A stretch of DNA of 41,118 bases from an uncultured Opitutia bacterium (GTDB lineage: Bacteria; Verrucomicrobiota; Verrucomicrobiia; Opitutales; Opitutaceae). The DNA is taken from NCBI GenBank assembly GCA_903820035.1, contig CAIJFT010000204.1, positions 1-41,118 of the forward strand. The letters run 5' to 3'. The position numbers and the translations under genes were made by a program. How positions within the stretch are numbered: the stretch's first letter is position 1; every line of letters starts with the position of its first letter. Positions 25,087-33,855 of this stretch are shown piece by piece. Under the pieces are notes generated by a model, which made no database searches, was not told where the DNA came from, and saw only the letters and a program-made list of their open reading frames with translations.

Positions 25087-25956
25087 ATGATCTACTTGCT
25101 CGGAGGTTCCGGTTACGTCGGCCACGCCTATCAGGCCCTGCTTACGCGCAAGGGCATTCCCTTCCGCAATCTGCGCCGCGCCGAACTCGACTACACCAAC
25201 GTCGACGTCTTGCGGACCGCGCTCCTGCGCGACAAGCCGCAATTTGTCATCAACGCCGCCGGCTACACCGGCAAGCCCAACGTCGACGCCTGTGAACTGC
25301 ACCGGCACGAGTGCCTCTTCGGCAACGGCGTCCTCCCCGGCATCCTCGCCGAGGCCTGCACCGCCGCCCAAGTGCCGTGGGGCCACGTTTCCTCGGGCTG
25401 CATCTACACCGGATCGCGCGCGGACGGACGGGGTTTCACCGAAACCGACACCCCGAACTTCACCTTCCGCACCAACAACTGCTCGTTCTACAGCGGCACC
25501 AAGGCCCTCGGCGAAGAGGTCCTCGCCGGCAAGCCCGACGTCTACATCTGGCGCCTGCGAATCCCCTTCGACAACATCGACAACCCGCGCAACTACCTGA
25601 CGAAGTTGCTCCGCTACAACCGGCTGCTCGAGGCCACGAACTCGATTTCACAGCTCGAGGAATTCTGCGCCGCCACCTTCGCCTGCTGGGAAAAGCGCGT
25701 GCCGTTCGGCATCTACAACGTCACCAATCCCGGACAGGTCACCACCCGCGAGGTCGTCGACCTGATCAAGCAGAGCGGAGTGTCGAACAAGGACTTTTCG
25801 TTCTTCAACGACGAAGGCGAATTCATGCAGATCGCGGCCAAGACCCCCCGCTCCAACTGCACCATGGACTCCAGCAAGCTCGCGAGCGTCGGCATCCAGA
25901 TGACCGAAGTCCGCGAAGCCGTCAGCCGCGACCTGCGCCGCTGGCAGAAGGCCTGA
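25087..25956 (+). CDS. NRS/ER-like dTDP-4-keto-6-deoxyglucose epimerase/reductase (RmlD-like)
   Basis: This 289-residue SDR has GGSGYVG at the N-terminus, INAAGYTGKPNVDACE, SSGCIYTG, ETDTPNFTF and FYSGTK (Tyr135, Lys139), with RLRIPFDNIDNPRNYLTKL and NVTNPGQVTTREV. This closely follows plant NRS/ER, the enzyme that carries out both 3,5-epimerisation and 4-reduction of the 4-keto-6-deoxyhexose to give rhamnose. Bacterial RmlD performs only the reduction. The gene lies 36 bases before rmlB with rmlA next, and no rmlC is in the window, so it may complete dTDP-L-rhamnose synthesis by itself. Whether both activities are present needs assay; a plain reductase is the alternative. Confidence 0.75.
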   Translation: MIYLLGGSGYVGHAYQALLTRKGIPFRNLRRAELDYTNVDVLRTALLRDKPQFVINAAGYTGKPNVDACELHRHECLFGNGVLPGILAEACTAAQVPWGHVSSGCIYTGSRADGRGFTETDTPNFTFRTNNCSFYSGTKALGEEVLAGKPDVYIWRLRIPFDNIDNPRNYLTKLLRYNRLLEATNSISQLEEFCAATFACWEKRVPFGIYNVTNPGQVTTREVVDLIKQSGVSNKDFSFFNDEGEFMQIAAKTPRSNCTMDSSKLASVGIQMTEVREAVSRDLRRWQKA

Positions 25957-25992
25957 TTCCCCGCACAACACCCGTCACGACCTTCTCCCCGC

Positions 25993-27057
25993 ATGAACAT
26001 CCTCGTCACCGGCGGCTGCGGCTTCATCGGCAGCAACTTCATCCGTCAGCGCCTTCTCGAGAAGAACTCCCCGCTGCAGAAGCTGGTGAACCTCGACGCC
26101 CTCACCTATGCCGGCAACCCCGCGAACCTCGCCGACCTCGCCGGCGATCCGCGTTACGTTTTCGCCCACGGCAGCATCGGTGACGCCGCCCTCGTCGCGC
26201 AACTCTTCGCCGATCACGCGATCGACGCCGTCGTAAATTTTGCCGCCGAGTCGCACGTCGACCGCTCCATCGATTCACCGGAACCGTTCATTCAGACCAA
26301 CGTCGTCGGCACCCTGCGTCTGCTCAACGCCGCCCGCCTCCACTGGGCCAAGTTGCCCGAACCGAAGAAGTCCGCCTTCCGCTTCCTGCACGTCTCGACC
26401 GACGAAGTCTACGGCACGCTCTCGGCCGCGGATCCGGCGTTCACCGAAGAGACGCCGTTCGCCCCGAACTCCCCCTACGCCGCCTCCAAGGCCTCGAGCG
26501 ACCACCTCGTCCGCAGCTACCAGCACACCTTCAAACTGCCGACGCTGACGACAAACTGCTCGAACAACTACGGGCCGTTTCACTTCCCGGAAAAACTCAT
26601 CCCCCTCGTCATCCTCAACGCTCTCGAAGGCAAGCCGCTCCCGGTCTACGGCGACGGCATGCAAATCCGCGACTGGCTCTACGTCGAAGACCACGCGGCG
26701 GCGATCTGGCTCGTGTTGCAGCAGGGCCGCGTTGGCGAGACCTACAATATCGGCGGACTGAACGAGAAGCCGAACATCGAGATCGTCCAGACGATCTGCG
26801 GGCTGCTCGACGCCAAGTCGCCGCGCGCCGACGGCAAACGCTACATCGAACAAATCACCTACGTCGCCGACCGCCCCGGCCACGACCGCCGCTACGCGAT
26901 CGACTGCACCAAACTCCAGCGCGAGCTCGGCTGGAACCCACGCGAGTCGTTCACCACGGGCATCGCGAAGACGGTCGACTGGTACCTCACCCACCGCACC
27001 TGGGCCGCCGATATCACCGCGAAAAAGTACGCCCGCGAGCGGCTCGGCACCGGCTGA
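25993..27057 (+). CDS. rfbB: dTDP-glucose 4,6-dehydratase
   Basis: This is a 354-residue extended SDR. It has [11 protein letters not shown] (6-16), the [13 protein letters not shown] segment typical of Rml[20 protein letters not shown], and YAASK (Tyr162, Lys166). [34 protein letters not shown] and [12 protein letters not shown] are diagnostic of this enzyme. It converts dTDP-glucose to dTDP-4-keto-6-deoxyglucose with bound NAD, the second step of dTDP-rhamnose synthesis. It is followed by rmlA across a 65-base spacer containing an inverted heptamer array. Length and motifs are complete. Confidence 0.95.
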   Translation: MNILVTGGCGFIGSNFIRQRLLEKNSPLQKLVNLDALTYAGNPANLADLAGDPRYVFAHGSIGDAALVAQLFADHAIDAVVNFAAESHVDRSIDSPEPFIQTNVVGTLRLLNAARLHWAKLPEPKKSAFRFLHVSTDEVYGTLSAADPAFTEETPFAPNSPYAASKASSDHLVRSYQHTFKLPTLTTNCSNNYGPFHFPEKLIPLVILNALEGKPLPVYGDGMQIRDWLYVEDHAAAIWLVLQQGRVGETYNIGGLNEKPNIEIVQTICGLLDAKSPRADGKRYIEQITYVADRPGHDRRYAIDCTKLQRELGWNPRESFTTGIAKTVDWYLTHRTWAADITAKKYARERLGTG

Positions 27058-27060
27058 GCC

Positions 27061-27156
27061 CATTGCAAATTGCGGATTATTCAAACCTTCCACCCCCAAC
27101 CGCGCTTAACTTCTTCGCCGCCGTGTCCTCCCATCCGCAAACCGCAATTCGCAATT
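27061..27156. repeat. Inverted heptamer array between rmlB and rmlA
   Basis: The right arm 27133-27156 reads as heptamers ATCCGCA, AACCGCA, ATTCGCA and ATT. The left arm 27061-27077, reverse-complemented, reads ATCCGCA, ATTTGCA and ATG. With one extra unit removed from the right arm the arms match at 15 of 17 positions, as if one heptamer had been gained or lost by slippage. The right arm falls inside the likely rmlA coding start. Same form as 743-827 and 18363-18414. Confidence 0.65.
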
Positions 27157-28043
27157 CACCATCCCGGAAGGGCATCATTCTGGCCGGCGGCTCCGGCACC
27201 CGGCTCTACCCGCTGACCATCGCGGTCTCGAAGCAGCTGATGCCGGTGTACGACAAGCCGATGGTGTACTACCCGCTGTCGGTGCTGATGCTGGCCGGCA
27301 TCCGCGAGGTGCTCGTCATCTCCACGCCGACGGACCTGCCGCTTTTCCGCAAACTCCTCGGTGACGGCGCCAATTTCGGGCTAACTCTCTCCTACGCCGA
27401 GCAACCCAGCCCGGATGGTTTGGCCCAGGCGTTCCACATCGCGGCCGACACCGGCTTCCTGAAGGACGAGCCGGCGGCCCTCGTCCTCGGCGACAACCTT
27501 TTCTACGGACACGACCTCGTGCGTTCACTCGAGCGCGCCGGGGGCCGCGAAAGCGGCGCTACGATTTTCGGTTATCACGTCGCCGATCCCAAAAGCTACG
27601 GCGTCGTGGAGTTCGCCGCCGACGGCCGCGTGCTTTCACTGGAGGAAAAGCCCGCGCAGCCGAAATCCAACTTCGCCATCCCCGGCATCTATTTTTACGA
27701 TGCCGACGTGGTCGCATTCTCCCGCCGCCTGAAGCCGTCGAAGCGCGGCGAACTGGAGATCACCGACCTGAACCGACTCTACCTCGAAGCCGGCAAGCTC
27801 CACGTTGAGCTGCTCGGCCGCGGCACGGCCTGGCTCGACACCGGCACGCACGACTCCCTGCTCGAAGCCGCGCAGTTCGTCTCCGTCATTGAGAACCGGC
27901 AGGGTTTGAAGATCGCCTGCCTCGAGGAAATCGCCTGGCGCAAGGGCTGGATCGATCGCGCCGGCCTCGACGCGAACATCGCGAAACTCGGCAAGTCCTC
28001 GTACGGCGCGTACCTCCGCCGGATCGCGGACGAAAAGTTGTAG
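27123..28043 (+). CDS. rfbA: Glucose-1-phosphate thymidylyltransferase
   Basis: This 306-residue nucleotidyltransferase has [16 protein letters not shown] (17-32), [40 protein letters not shown], and [13 protein letters not shown], all diagnostic of RmlA. It makes dTDP-glucose from dTTP and glucose-1-phosphate and is usually inhibited by dTDP-rhamnose. The start is uncertain. GTG at 27123 gives the usual family length with a ~15-residue leader. TTG at 27063 would add 20 residues encoded by the repeat element. With GTG, residues ~4-12 are still encoded by the heptamer array. It ends the rhamnose group NRS/ER-like, rfbB, rfbA. Confidence 0.93.
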   Translation: MSSHPQTAIRNSPSRKGIILAGGSGTRLYPLTIAVSKQLMPVYDKPMVYYPLSVLMLAGIREVLVISTPTDLPLFRKLLGDGANFGLTLSYAEQPSPDGLAQAFHIAADTGFLKDEPAALVLGDNLFYGHDLVRSLERAGGRESGATIFGYHVADPKSYGVVEFAADGRVLSLEEKPAQPKSNFAIPGIYFYDADVVAFSRRLKPSKRGELEITDLNRLYLEAGKLHVELLGRGTAWLDTGTHDSLLEAAQFVSVIENRQGLKIACLEEIAWRKGWIDRAGLDANIAKLGKSSYGAYLRRIADEKL

Positions 28044-28088
28044 GCGCGGCTTTACAGCCACCGCCGACGCGGGCCACGCTGCTCCCGC

Positions 28089-29021
28089 GTGCTGGTTAGT
28101 TTTGTCATCCCCCTTTTCAACTGCCTGCCCCTCACGCAGGCCATGCTCGCGAGCCTTCGTGCGACCCTGCCCGCCGGCCTGAGCCACGAAATCATCTTCG
28201 TAGAGGACGGCGGCACCGACGGCACGCGCGCGTGGCTCTCAACGCTGCAGGGCGAACCTTTCCGGGTTTTGCTGAACGAACGCAACCTGGGCTACGCCGC
28301 CGCCAACAACCGCGCGGCCACCACCGCCCGCGGCGACTATCTCGCCCTCCTCAACAACGACCTCATCCTGCAACCAGGTTGGTTGGAGCCGATGCTCGCC
28401 GCCCAACAACGGCTGGGGCCGCGCGCCGGCTTGGTCGGCAACCTCCAACGCGACGCCAAGTCCGGCATCATCGATCACGCCGGTCTCGCCATCTCCACCG
28501 CCGGCAAGCCCGTGCACGTGCGCGCCGCCCCCCACCGCCTGATCCGCTGGTTGCAGCCCGAGCCGGTCGTACCGGCCGTAACCGGGGCCTGCGTGGTGAT
28601 TCGCCGCGATCTCTGGCAGGAACTCGGCGGGTTCGACGAAGGCTACATGAACGGCGGTGAGGACATTGACCTCTGCTACCGGGCCCGCGCCGCGGGACGC
28701 GTCAACGTCGTCGCAACCCGCAGCGTCGTGCGCCACCACGTCAGCTCCTCGCCCGGCCGCAAGGCGCGTGACGAAGAAAACTCCCGTCGGCTCGCCCGGC
28801 GCTGGCAACGCGAGTTCGCCGCCGACGCCATCCGGCCTTGGTGCCGCGACTATCTTGCGCAGGCCGTCGCCTGTCCGCGTTCCCGTGAATACCGGCTGGC
28901 GCTCGCCGCCAGCGCGTTTCTGGCCGGACTGCGCCGCAACCCGCCGGCCGAGGCAGTCACCGGGGTGGCACACGGCATGGCGCGGGAGCTTGCCCGCTGG
29001 GACCAAATGTTTCCCCGGTAA
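28089..29021 (+). CDS. Family 2 glycosyltransferase, rhamnosyltransferase-like
   Basis: This is a 310-residue protein from a GTG start. Motifs are FVIPLFNCLPLT, FVEDGGTDGT, NERNLGYAAANN, LLNNDLILQPGWL (metal-binding NND/DxD region), then VTGACVVIRRDLW, GGFDEGYMNGGEDIDLCYR and HHVSSSPGR. This follows the WbbL/rhamnosyltransferase type of GT2, a cytoplasmic enzyme that adds a sugar from an NDP donor to a lipid-linked or protein acceptor. The position 45 bases after rfbA suggests dTDP-rhamnose as donor (inference). The C-terminal ~60 residues are helical and form no membrane anchor. Confidence 0.85.
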   Translation: MLVSFVIPLFNCLPLTQAMLASLRATLPAGLSHEIIFVEDGGTDGTRAWLSTLQGEPFRVLLNERNLGYAAANNRAATTARGDYLALLNNDLILQPGWLEPMLAAQQRLGPRAGLVGNLQRDAKSGIIDHAGLAISTAGKPVHVRAAPHRLIRWLQPEPVVPAVTGACVVIRRDLWQELGGFDEGYMNGGEDIDLCYRARAAGRVNVVATRSVVRHHVSSSPGRKARDEENSRRLARRWQREFAADAIRPWCRDYLAQAVACPRSREYRLALAASAFLAGLRRNPPAEAVTGVAHGMARELARWDQMFPR

Positions 29022-29038
29022 TTTCCGGAATAGAACGG

Positions 29039-29055
29039 TCGGCCAACTGGGCCGA
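29039..29055. terminator. Hairpin between convergent glycosyltransferase genes
   Basis: TCGGCC (29039-29044) pairs with GGCCGA (29050-29055) across a 5-base loop, 18 bases after the + strand glycosyltransferase stop and about 105 bases from the end of the minus-strand gene. No T-run is visible. Probable transcription end for the rhamnose group. Confidence 0.4.
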
Positions 29056-29160
29056 ACGCTCCTACGCCTAGCGACGTTTGAGCGCAGCCAGAACGTAAGC
29101 CCAAGGCGCCCTCGCCCTCGCCATCGGCAAAAATGCGGCAATCACCGCGCCAGTCCCAGT

Positions 29161-30096
29161 CTACGGACCACTCTGCACGATCTGCCGCACGACGGACTGC
29201 GGCCGCTGGTTGATCGTCAGGAACATACGGCCGATGTACTCGCCCATCAGTCCGAGCATCACGAGCTGCGTGCCGGAAAAAATCAGGACCACCGACATCG
29301 ACCAGCCCCAGCCGTATTCGGGGCCGATGCCCCGCATCCATAGCCACGCCACCACACAGATCGCGATAAACCCGCAGGTGGCGACCACCAAGCCCAGGAT
29401 CGTTGCGACGCGCAAAGGGAGCACCGAAAAGTTAATCCAGGCGCTCAGCCACAAGCGCAGCAACCGGCCGAACGTGTAAGTGCTCGTGCCCGCCTTGCGC
29501 GGCTCATGATGCACCGGGAGCGAACCAATGCGTTGCGTGACCTGCAGAATAAGCCCGTCGATGTAAGGATAGGGACCCGCATAACCAACCACCTGCTGCG
29601 CGACGAATGCGCTCACACAGCGAAAGCTCGAGAGGTAGAACCCGTGCGGTTTGTCGAGGGCCCAGTCGGTCATCCGGTTGGTAAACCAACTGCCGAAATT
29701 CCGCCAAGCCGAGTGCTGTTTCTCCTCGTAGTGGCCAAACACCACATCGAGCCCGTGCTCCTTTGCCTGGCGCCAGAGCCGCACCGCCTCCGCCGGAGGA
29801 TTTTGTCCGTCGTCGTCGAGATTGACGATGTGCGCTCCACGCGCGTGGCGCCACCCGGTGAGCACGGCGTTGTGTTCGCCAAAATTCCGCGCGTGCTCGA
29901 TCAACGTGATCGGCACCCGCGCGTGACGAACCAACTCGCGCGCCACCGCACTGGTCGGCTCCCCGCTGCCGTCGTGCACCAAGATGATCTCGTGTCCGCC
30001 TTCAATCGCGAAGCCTTCGATTTCACGGACCACCCCGGCAATGGTTTCCGCGCTGTGGTAGAGGGGTATGACGAAACTCAACGCGAGATCTGGCAT
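29161..30096 (-). CDS. GtrB/ArnC-type polyprenyl-phosphate glycosyltransferase
   Basis: This 311-residue GT2 protein has FVIPLYHSAETI, ILVHDGSGEPT, EHARNFGEHNAVLTGW, the NLDDDGQNPP catalytic/metal segment, GSWFTNRMTDW and SSFRC. Two C-terminal membrane helices (LRVATILGLVVATCGFIAIC and MSVVLIFSGTQLVMLGLMG) end in GEYIGR, which is the signature layout of GtrB, ArnC and related enzymes. These move a sugar from an NDP donor onto undecaprenyl phosphate for use outside the membrane. It is convergent with the rhamnosyltransferase gene and divergent from the oxidoreductase gene, so it has its own promoter in 30097-30210, where I see no clear boxes. Confidence 0.88.
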   Translation of the reverse strand: MPDLALSFVIPLYHSAETIAGVVREIEGFAIEGGHEIILVHDGSGEPTSAVARELVRHARVPITLIEHARNFGEHNAVLTGWRHARGAHIVNLDDDGQNPPAEAVRLWRQAKEHGLDVVFGHYEEKQHSAWRNFGSWFTNRMTDWALDKPHGFYLSSFRCVSAFVAQQVVGYAGPYPYIDGLILQVTQRIGSLPVHHEPRKAGTSTYTFGRLLRLWLSAWINFSVLPLRVATILGLVVATCGFIAICVVAWLWMRGIGPEYGWGWSMSVVLIFSGTQLVMLGLMGEYIGRMFLTINQRPQSVVRQIVQSGP

Positions 30097-30210
30097 CGCG
30101 AGCGATTACCCCCGAACCGGCCGCCGAGCGCAAGAATTCACTCGGCAGGCGCCGCTCGTCGGATTGGAAGCTTTCCATCCCCGACGCCGTCCCCTAACGT
30201 GCCCGCCGCC

Positions 30211-31563
30211 ATGCCCCTCGCCCCCTCCACCCGTCGTCGTTTCCTCCAAAACTCCGCCCTGTTGCTCAGCGCGCCGTTGATTCTCCCGAGTCGCGTCTGG
30301 TCGCAAACGTCCGCTCCGAGCAAGCGCCTGACGCTGGGCTGCATCGGCATGGGCAAGCAGATGAAAGGTCACCTGGGTGCATTCATCGGCCGCGATGACG
30401 TCGAGGTGCTCGCGGTGTGCGACGTCGACACCACGCGGCGCGAAGCCGCGAAGCAGCGGGTCAACGAAGCGTACACCAAGAAGGCCGGCGGCACCTACAA
30501 GAGCTGCACCTCCTACAATGATTTCCGCGAGGTTCTCGCCCGCAAAGACATCGATGCCGTCGTCATCGCCACGCCCGACCACTGGCACGCCTACATCGCC
30601 ATCGCGGCCGTGCGGGCCGGCAAGGATGTCTATTGCGAGAAGCCGCTCACACACAACGTCAACGAAGCCGTCGAACTCCTGAAGGCCGTGCGCAAGGCCA
30701 ACCGCGTTTTTCAAACCGGCTCGCAGCAACGCTCGTCCAAGGAATTTCGGGTCGCCGCCGAACTCGTCCGCAACGGCGTTATCGGCCGCGTCCACTCGGT
30801 CAACGTCTCCTTCGGCGATCCGGCCAAGCCGTGCAATTTGCCGGTCGAACAAATGGAGCCGGGCCTCGACTGGAACCTCTGGTGCGGCGGCGCTCCGCTC
30901 GTGGGGTACAGCTCCGTCCTCAGCCCGCGCGGCATCCACGACCATTTCCCGAAATGGCGCGACACGTGGGAATTTGGCGGCGGCATGATCACCGACTGGG
31001 GCGCCCACCACATCGACATCGCCCAGTGGGCGCTCAATGTCGACGGCAGCGGCCCCGTCGAAATTCGCGCCCCCCAGAATTGGGAAACGGCCAAGCGCGG
31101 CGCCCAACTCGTCTACGCCGACGGCACCGTCCTCACCCACGTCAAGGGCAAGGGCGTTTCATTTTACGGCACCGAGGGCGAGATCCACGTCAACCGCGGC
31201 AAGTTTGAGTTCATCCTCGACGGCAAGACGCTGCACAAATTCTGGGAAAAGGAGGTCGATAAGACGACCTCGATGGAGCGCGAGGTCACGCTCACCGAGC
31301 GCGAGCACTTGGCTAACGCCAAGGTGAAGCTCTACAACAGCAAGAGCCACTTCCAGGACTTCCTCGACTGCGTCCAGTCGCGCAAGCAACCGATCTGCGA
31401 CGTCGCCATCGGCGCCAGCTCGGCGATCGCCTGTCACCTCCTGAACTTCGCCTACCACTACGGCGCGAACGTGCAGTGGAATCCACAGCGCAACAAATTC
31501 GCCAGCGGCGGCAGCAGCAAATGGCTCACGCGCGACCGCTACCGCGACGGATGGAAGGTCTAA
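30211..31563 (+). CDS. Tat-exported Gfo/Idh/MocA-family oxidoreductase
   Basis: This is a 450-residue protein. The N-terminus TRRRFLQNSALLLSAPLIL is a twin-arginine signal. The Rossmann part has LGCIGMGKQMKGH, VCDVDTTRREA, IATPDHWHAYIA and YCEKPLTHN, with the family's catalytic Lys at 144 (EKP). The C-terminal part has GGMITDWGAHHIDIAQWAL, as in the secreted Gfo/Idh/MocA proteins abundant in Planctomycetes and Verrucomicrobia. These proteins bind NAD(P) and act on sugars, often as part of polysaccharide breakdown. The ATG at 30211 puts the Tat signal at the N-terminus; the longer open frame upstream is on the opposite strand of the glycosyltransferase gene and is spurious. The substrate is unknown. 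The stop is overlapped by the next gene. Confidence 0.9.
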   Translation: MPLAPSTRRRFLQNSALLLSAPLILPSRVWSQTSAPSKRLTLGCIGMGKQMKGHLGAFIGRDDVEVLAVCDVDTTRREAAKQRVNEAYTKKAGGTYKSCTSYNDFREVLARKDIDAVVIATPDHWHAYIAIAAVRAGKDVYCEKPLTHNVNEAVELLKAVRKANRVFQTGSQQRSSKEFRVAAELVRNGVIGRVHSVNVSFGDPAKPCNLPVEQMEPGLDWNLWCGGAPLVGYSSVLSPRGIHDHFPKWRDTWEFGGGMITDWGAHHIDIAQWALNVDGSGPVEIRAPQNWETAKRGAQLVYADGTVLTHVKGKGVSFYGTEGEIHVNRGKFEFILDGKTLHKFWEKEVDKTTSMEREVTLTEREHLANAKVKLYNSKSHFQDFLDCVQSRKQPICDVAIGASSAIACHLLNFAYHYGANVQWNPQRNKFASGGSSKWLTRDRYRDGWKV

Positions 31564-32909
31564 GGCGAGCCGTCTCCACCGGCGCCGCGGTTCTACTCGG
31601 GTTCGCCGGCGTATCCTCGATCGGCCGCGGCGCGGAGCCGCACCAGATCGGCGACGGCGCGGTCCACGCCGTGCAGTTCGCACCGTCACAGGCCGCGGGC
31701 GAACTCATCTACGGCGTCACGTATCGACTCTGGTTGCCGCCGGGAGTGAAGACCATCCGCGGGATCATCGTGCACCAACACGGCTGCGGCGAAGGCGCCT
31801 GCAAGGGAGGAGAAACCGCGGCCGACGACTGGCATTGGCAGGCCCTCGCCCGGAAATGGGACTGCGCCCTCCTCGGTCCTTCCTACCAACAACCCGAAGG
31901 CGCCAACTGCGCGCTCTGGTGCGACCCGCGGCACGGCTCCGGCCAAACCTTCGAACGGGCCCTCAGCGAACTCGCCGTCACGACCTCCCACCCGGAATTG
32001 AACCGCGTCCCCTGGGCCCTGTGGGGCCACTCGGGCGGCGCGCAGTGGGTCGGTACGATGCTGCTACTCCACCCGGAGCGCGTCGTGGCCGTCTGGTTAC
32101 GCTCCGGGGCGCCCGCGCTTGTCGCCTCACCCTCAACCGAATGGCCCGGGCTGGAAACGCCAGACGCCGCGCTCGCCGTGCCCGTGATCTGCAATCCCGG
32201 CCTCAAGGAGAAGACCCACGAGCGTTTTCAGCGCGCTTGGAACAGTGGCCTCTCGTTTTTCCAGAGGACCCGGGCCCGGGGCGGCTTGGTCGCCTTTGCG
32301 CCGGATCCGCGCACGACCCACGAGTGCGGCGACTCACGTTACCTCGCGATTCCGTTCTTCGACGCGTGCCTCGCGCAACGTCTGCCCCGGATCGCCGGCA
32401 CCGCCGGACCATTGGGCGCAATGGACGCCACCACCTCGTGGCTCGCCCCGCTGCAGGGCGACCAGGCCAAACCCGCGGCCGCATTCACCGGCCAACCACT
32501 CGTGGCCAACTGGCTCCCGAACGCCGCCGTCGCCCGCGCGTGGCAGGACTACGTCACCACCGGCACCGTCGCCGATCTGACGCCACCTCTGCCGCCCACC
32601 CATCTCAGCGTGACGGCCGGCGGCGAAATCACCTGGACCGCCACGATCGATTTCGAAAGCGGTCTCGGCGGATTCATCATCGAGCGCGACGGCCGTGAAG
32701 TCGGCCGGCTGCCAGAAAAGCCCTCGACCCAATTCGGCCGACCCCTGCTGCAGAAAATGTCGTACCACGACACCCCCACGCCCCCGTGGCCGCAGCTGCG
32801 CTGGACCGACCAGACCGCCGATATCGCCACCCAGCCGGAGTACCGCGTGATCGCCGTCAACAGCGCGGGTTTGAAATCTCCGCCCAGTAGTCCCGCCCGA
32901 CGGCCCTGA
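31551..32909 (+). CDS. Exported alpha/beta-hydrolase with C-terminal fibronectin-like domain
   Basis: From ATG at 31551, which overlaps the end of the oxidoreductase gene by 13 bases, the protein has 452 residues. A signal peptide (VSTGAAVLLGFAGVSSIGRGA) is followed by an alpha/beta-hydrolase core: IIVHQHGCGEG (oxyanion region), GPSYQQPEG, and the nucleophile elbow GHSGGAQW with Ser161. The final ~90 residues (PPLPPTHLSVTAGGEITWT through YRVIAVNSAGLKSPP) look like a fibronectin type III domain. It is probably an extracytoplasmic esterase acting on a plant or algal polysaccharide side group, by analogy with neighbours. The substrate is not known. Confidence 0.75.
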   Translation: MEGLRRAVSTGAAVLLGFAGVSSIGRGAEPHQIGDGAVHAVQFAPSQAAGELIYGVTYRLWLPPGVKTIRGIIVHQHGCGEGACKGGETAADDWHWQALARKWDCALLGPSYQQPEGANCALWCDPRHGSGQTFERALSELAVTTSHPELNRVPWALWGHSGGAQWVGTMLLLHPERVVAVWLRSGAPALVASPSTEWPGLETPDAALAVPVICNPGLKEKTHERFQRAWNSGLSFFQRTRARGGLVAFAPDPRTTHECGDSRYLAIPFFDACLAQRLPRIAGTAGPLGAMDATTSWLAPLQGDQAKPAAAFTGQPLVANWLPNAAVARAWQDYVTTGTVADLTPPLPPTHLSVTAGGEITWTATIDFESGLGGFIIERDGREVGRLPEKPSTQFGRPLLQKMSYHDTPTPPWPQLRWTDQTADIATQPEYRVIAVNSAGLKSPPSSPARRP

Positions 32910-32928
32910 GTTCCTAATTACCCTATCC

Positions 32929-33798
32929 ATGCACCGCCTTGCCCTGATCCTTCTCACGCTGCTCAGTACGCTTCCGCGCGCCAGCGCCGCGCCGCAACCC
33001 GCCAATCCCTTTTTCGCCATGGACAACATCGCCCGTGGCGGGCCCGACGTCGCGCCGGCCATGCTGCGCGATCTCGGTTACGACGGCTTCGGCGGTCGCG
33101 TGCCCGACGAGACCATGGCCCCGGCAATCGCAGCGAAGGGCCTGACGTTTTTTAACGGTTACCACGTAATCAATTTCGATCCCGCAAAACCCGCGCTGGA
33201 TGAAAGCCTGCGCGGGTGGCTCACCGCCATGCGGCCGCACCATACCGTGCTTTGGCTGGCCATCAACAAAGTGGCCGGCCCCGACGGAAAGCCGCGCGCC
33301 GTATCGTCGGCTGAAGCCGATGCCTTTGTGCTCACGCAGGTCCGCGCCATCGCCGATGCCGCCCGGGCCAATGGCGTAAAGGTCGCGCTGTATCCGCATA
33401 CCGGTTTCTGGCTCGCCCGCGTCGAAGATGCGTTGCGGGTCGCCGACCAGCTCAACCGCGCCGATGTCGGCGTGACCTTCAATCTTTGCCATTGGCTGAA
33501 GGTCGAAGGCGGCGAGCGCGACCCTGCCCCCGTACTGCGGGCGGCCCTGCCGCGGTTGATGTTTGTCACCATCAGCGGCGCCGACGCGGGCGACTCCCGT
33601 ACGATGGGCTGGGACCGGCTGATCCAGCCGCTCGACGCGGGCAGCTACGATGTGGGCGCCTTTGTCCGTACCGTGCGCAAAATCGGCTACCAGGGTCCCG
33701 TGGGCTTTCAGGGTTTCAACATCAAGGCCGACCCACGCGAAGTACTGACGCGTACGATCGGCGCGTGGCGTCGCTTTCTCGGCGAGGAATCGAGGTAG
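32929..33798 (+). CDS. Exported sugar phosphate isomerase/epimerase-like TIM barrel
   Basis: This is a 289-residue protein with a signal peptide (LALILLTLLSTLPRASA). It has the xylose-isomerase-like barrel pattern (AP_endonuc_2 superfamily): DNIARGG, LRDLGYDGFGG, KVALYPHTGFW, VTFNLCHWLKVEGG, TISGADAG and GYQGPVGFQGFNI. Metal-ligand positions (His in YPHTGF and CHW, Glu/Gln late in the barrel) look partly conserved. An exported isomerase next to an exported Gfo/Idh/MocA protein is a recurrent arrangement in Verrucomicrobiota and Planctomycetes. It may work on the same sugar as the two genes upstream, 19 bases away. Confidence 0.8.
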   Translation: MHRLALILLTLLSTLPRASAAPQPANPFFAMDNIARGGPDVAPAMLRDLGYDGFGGRVPDETMAPAIAAKGLTFFNGYHVINFDPAKPALDESLRGWLTAMRPHHTVLWLAINKVAGPDGKPRAVSSAEADAFVLTQVRAIADAARANGVKVALYPHTGFWLARVEDALRVADQLNRADVGVTFNLCHWLKVEGGERDPAPVLRAALPRLMFVTISGADAGDSRTMGWDRLIQPLDAGSYDVGAFVRTVRKIGYQGPVGFQGFNIKADPREVLTRTIGAWRRFLGEESR

Positions 33799-33813
33799 CC
33801 TGCAGCCCGCCGC

Positions 33814-33855
33814 GTGAGCGGAGGGACGCAAAGCGCCGGATATCCCTGCGCTCAC
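33814..33855. repeat. Palindromic intergenic element
   Basis: Arms at 33814-33826 (GTGAGCGGAGGGA) and 33843-33855 (TCCCTGCGCTCAC) pair in 12 of 13 positions around a 16-base loop. It occupies the 223-base spacer after the isomerase-like gene. The remainder of the spacer to 34021 shows no gene and no convincing promoter. It could end transcription or be a dispersed repeat of the same general kind as 3792-3847. Confidence 0.5.

Noticed and set aside
29506-30210. N-terminal extension of the Gfo/Idh/MocA frame
   Set aside because: It is antisense to the GtrB-like gene and would bury the Tat signal internally; ATG at 30211 is the sensible start.
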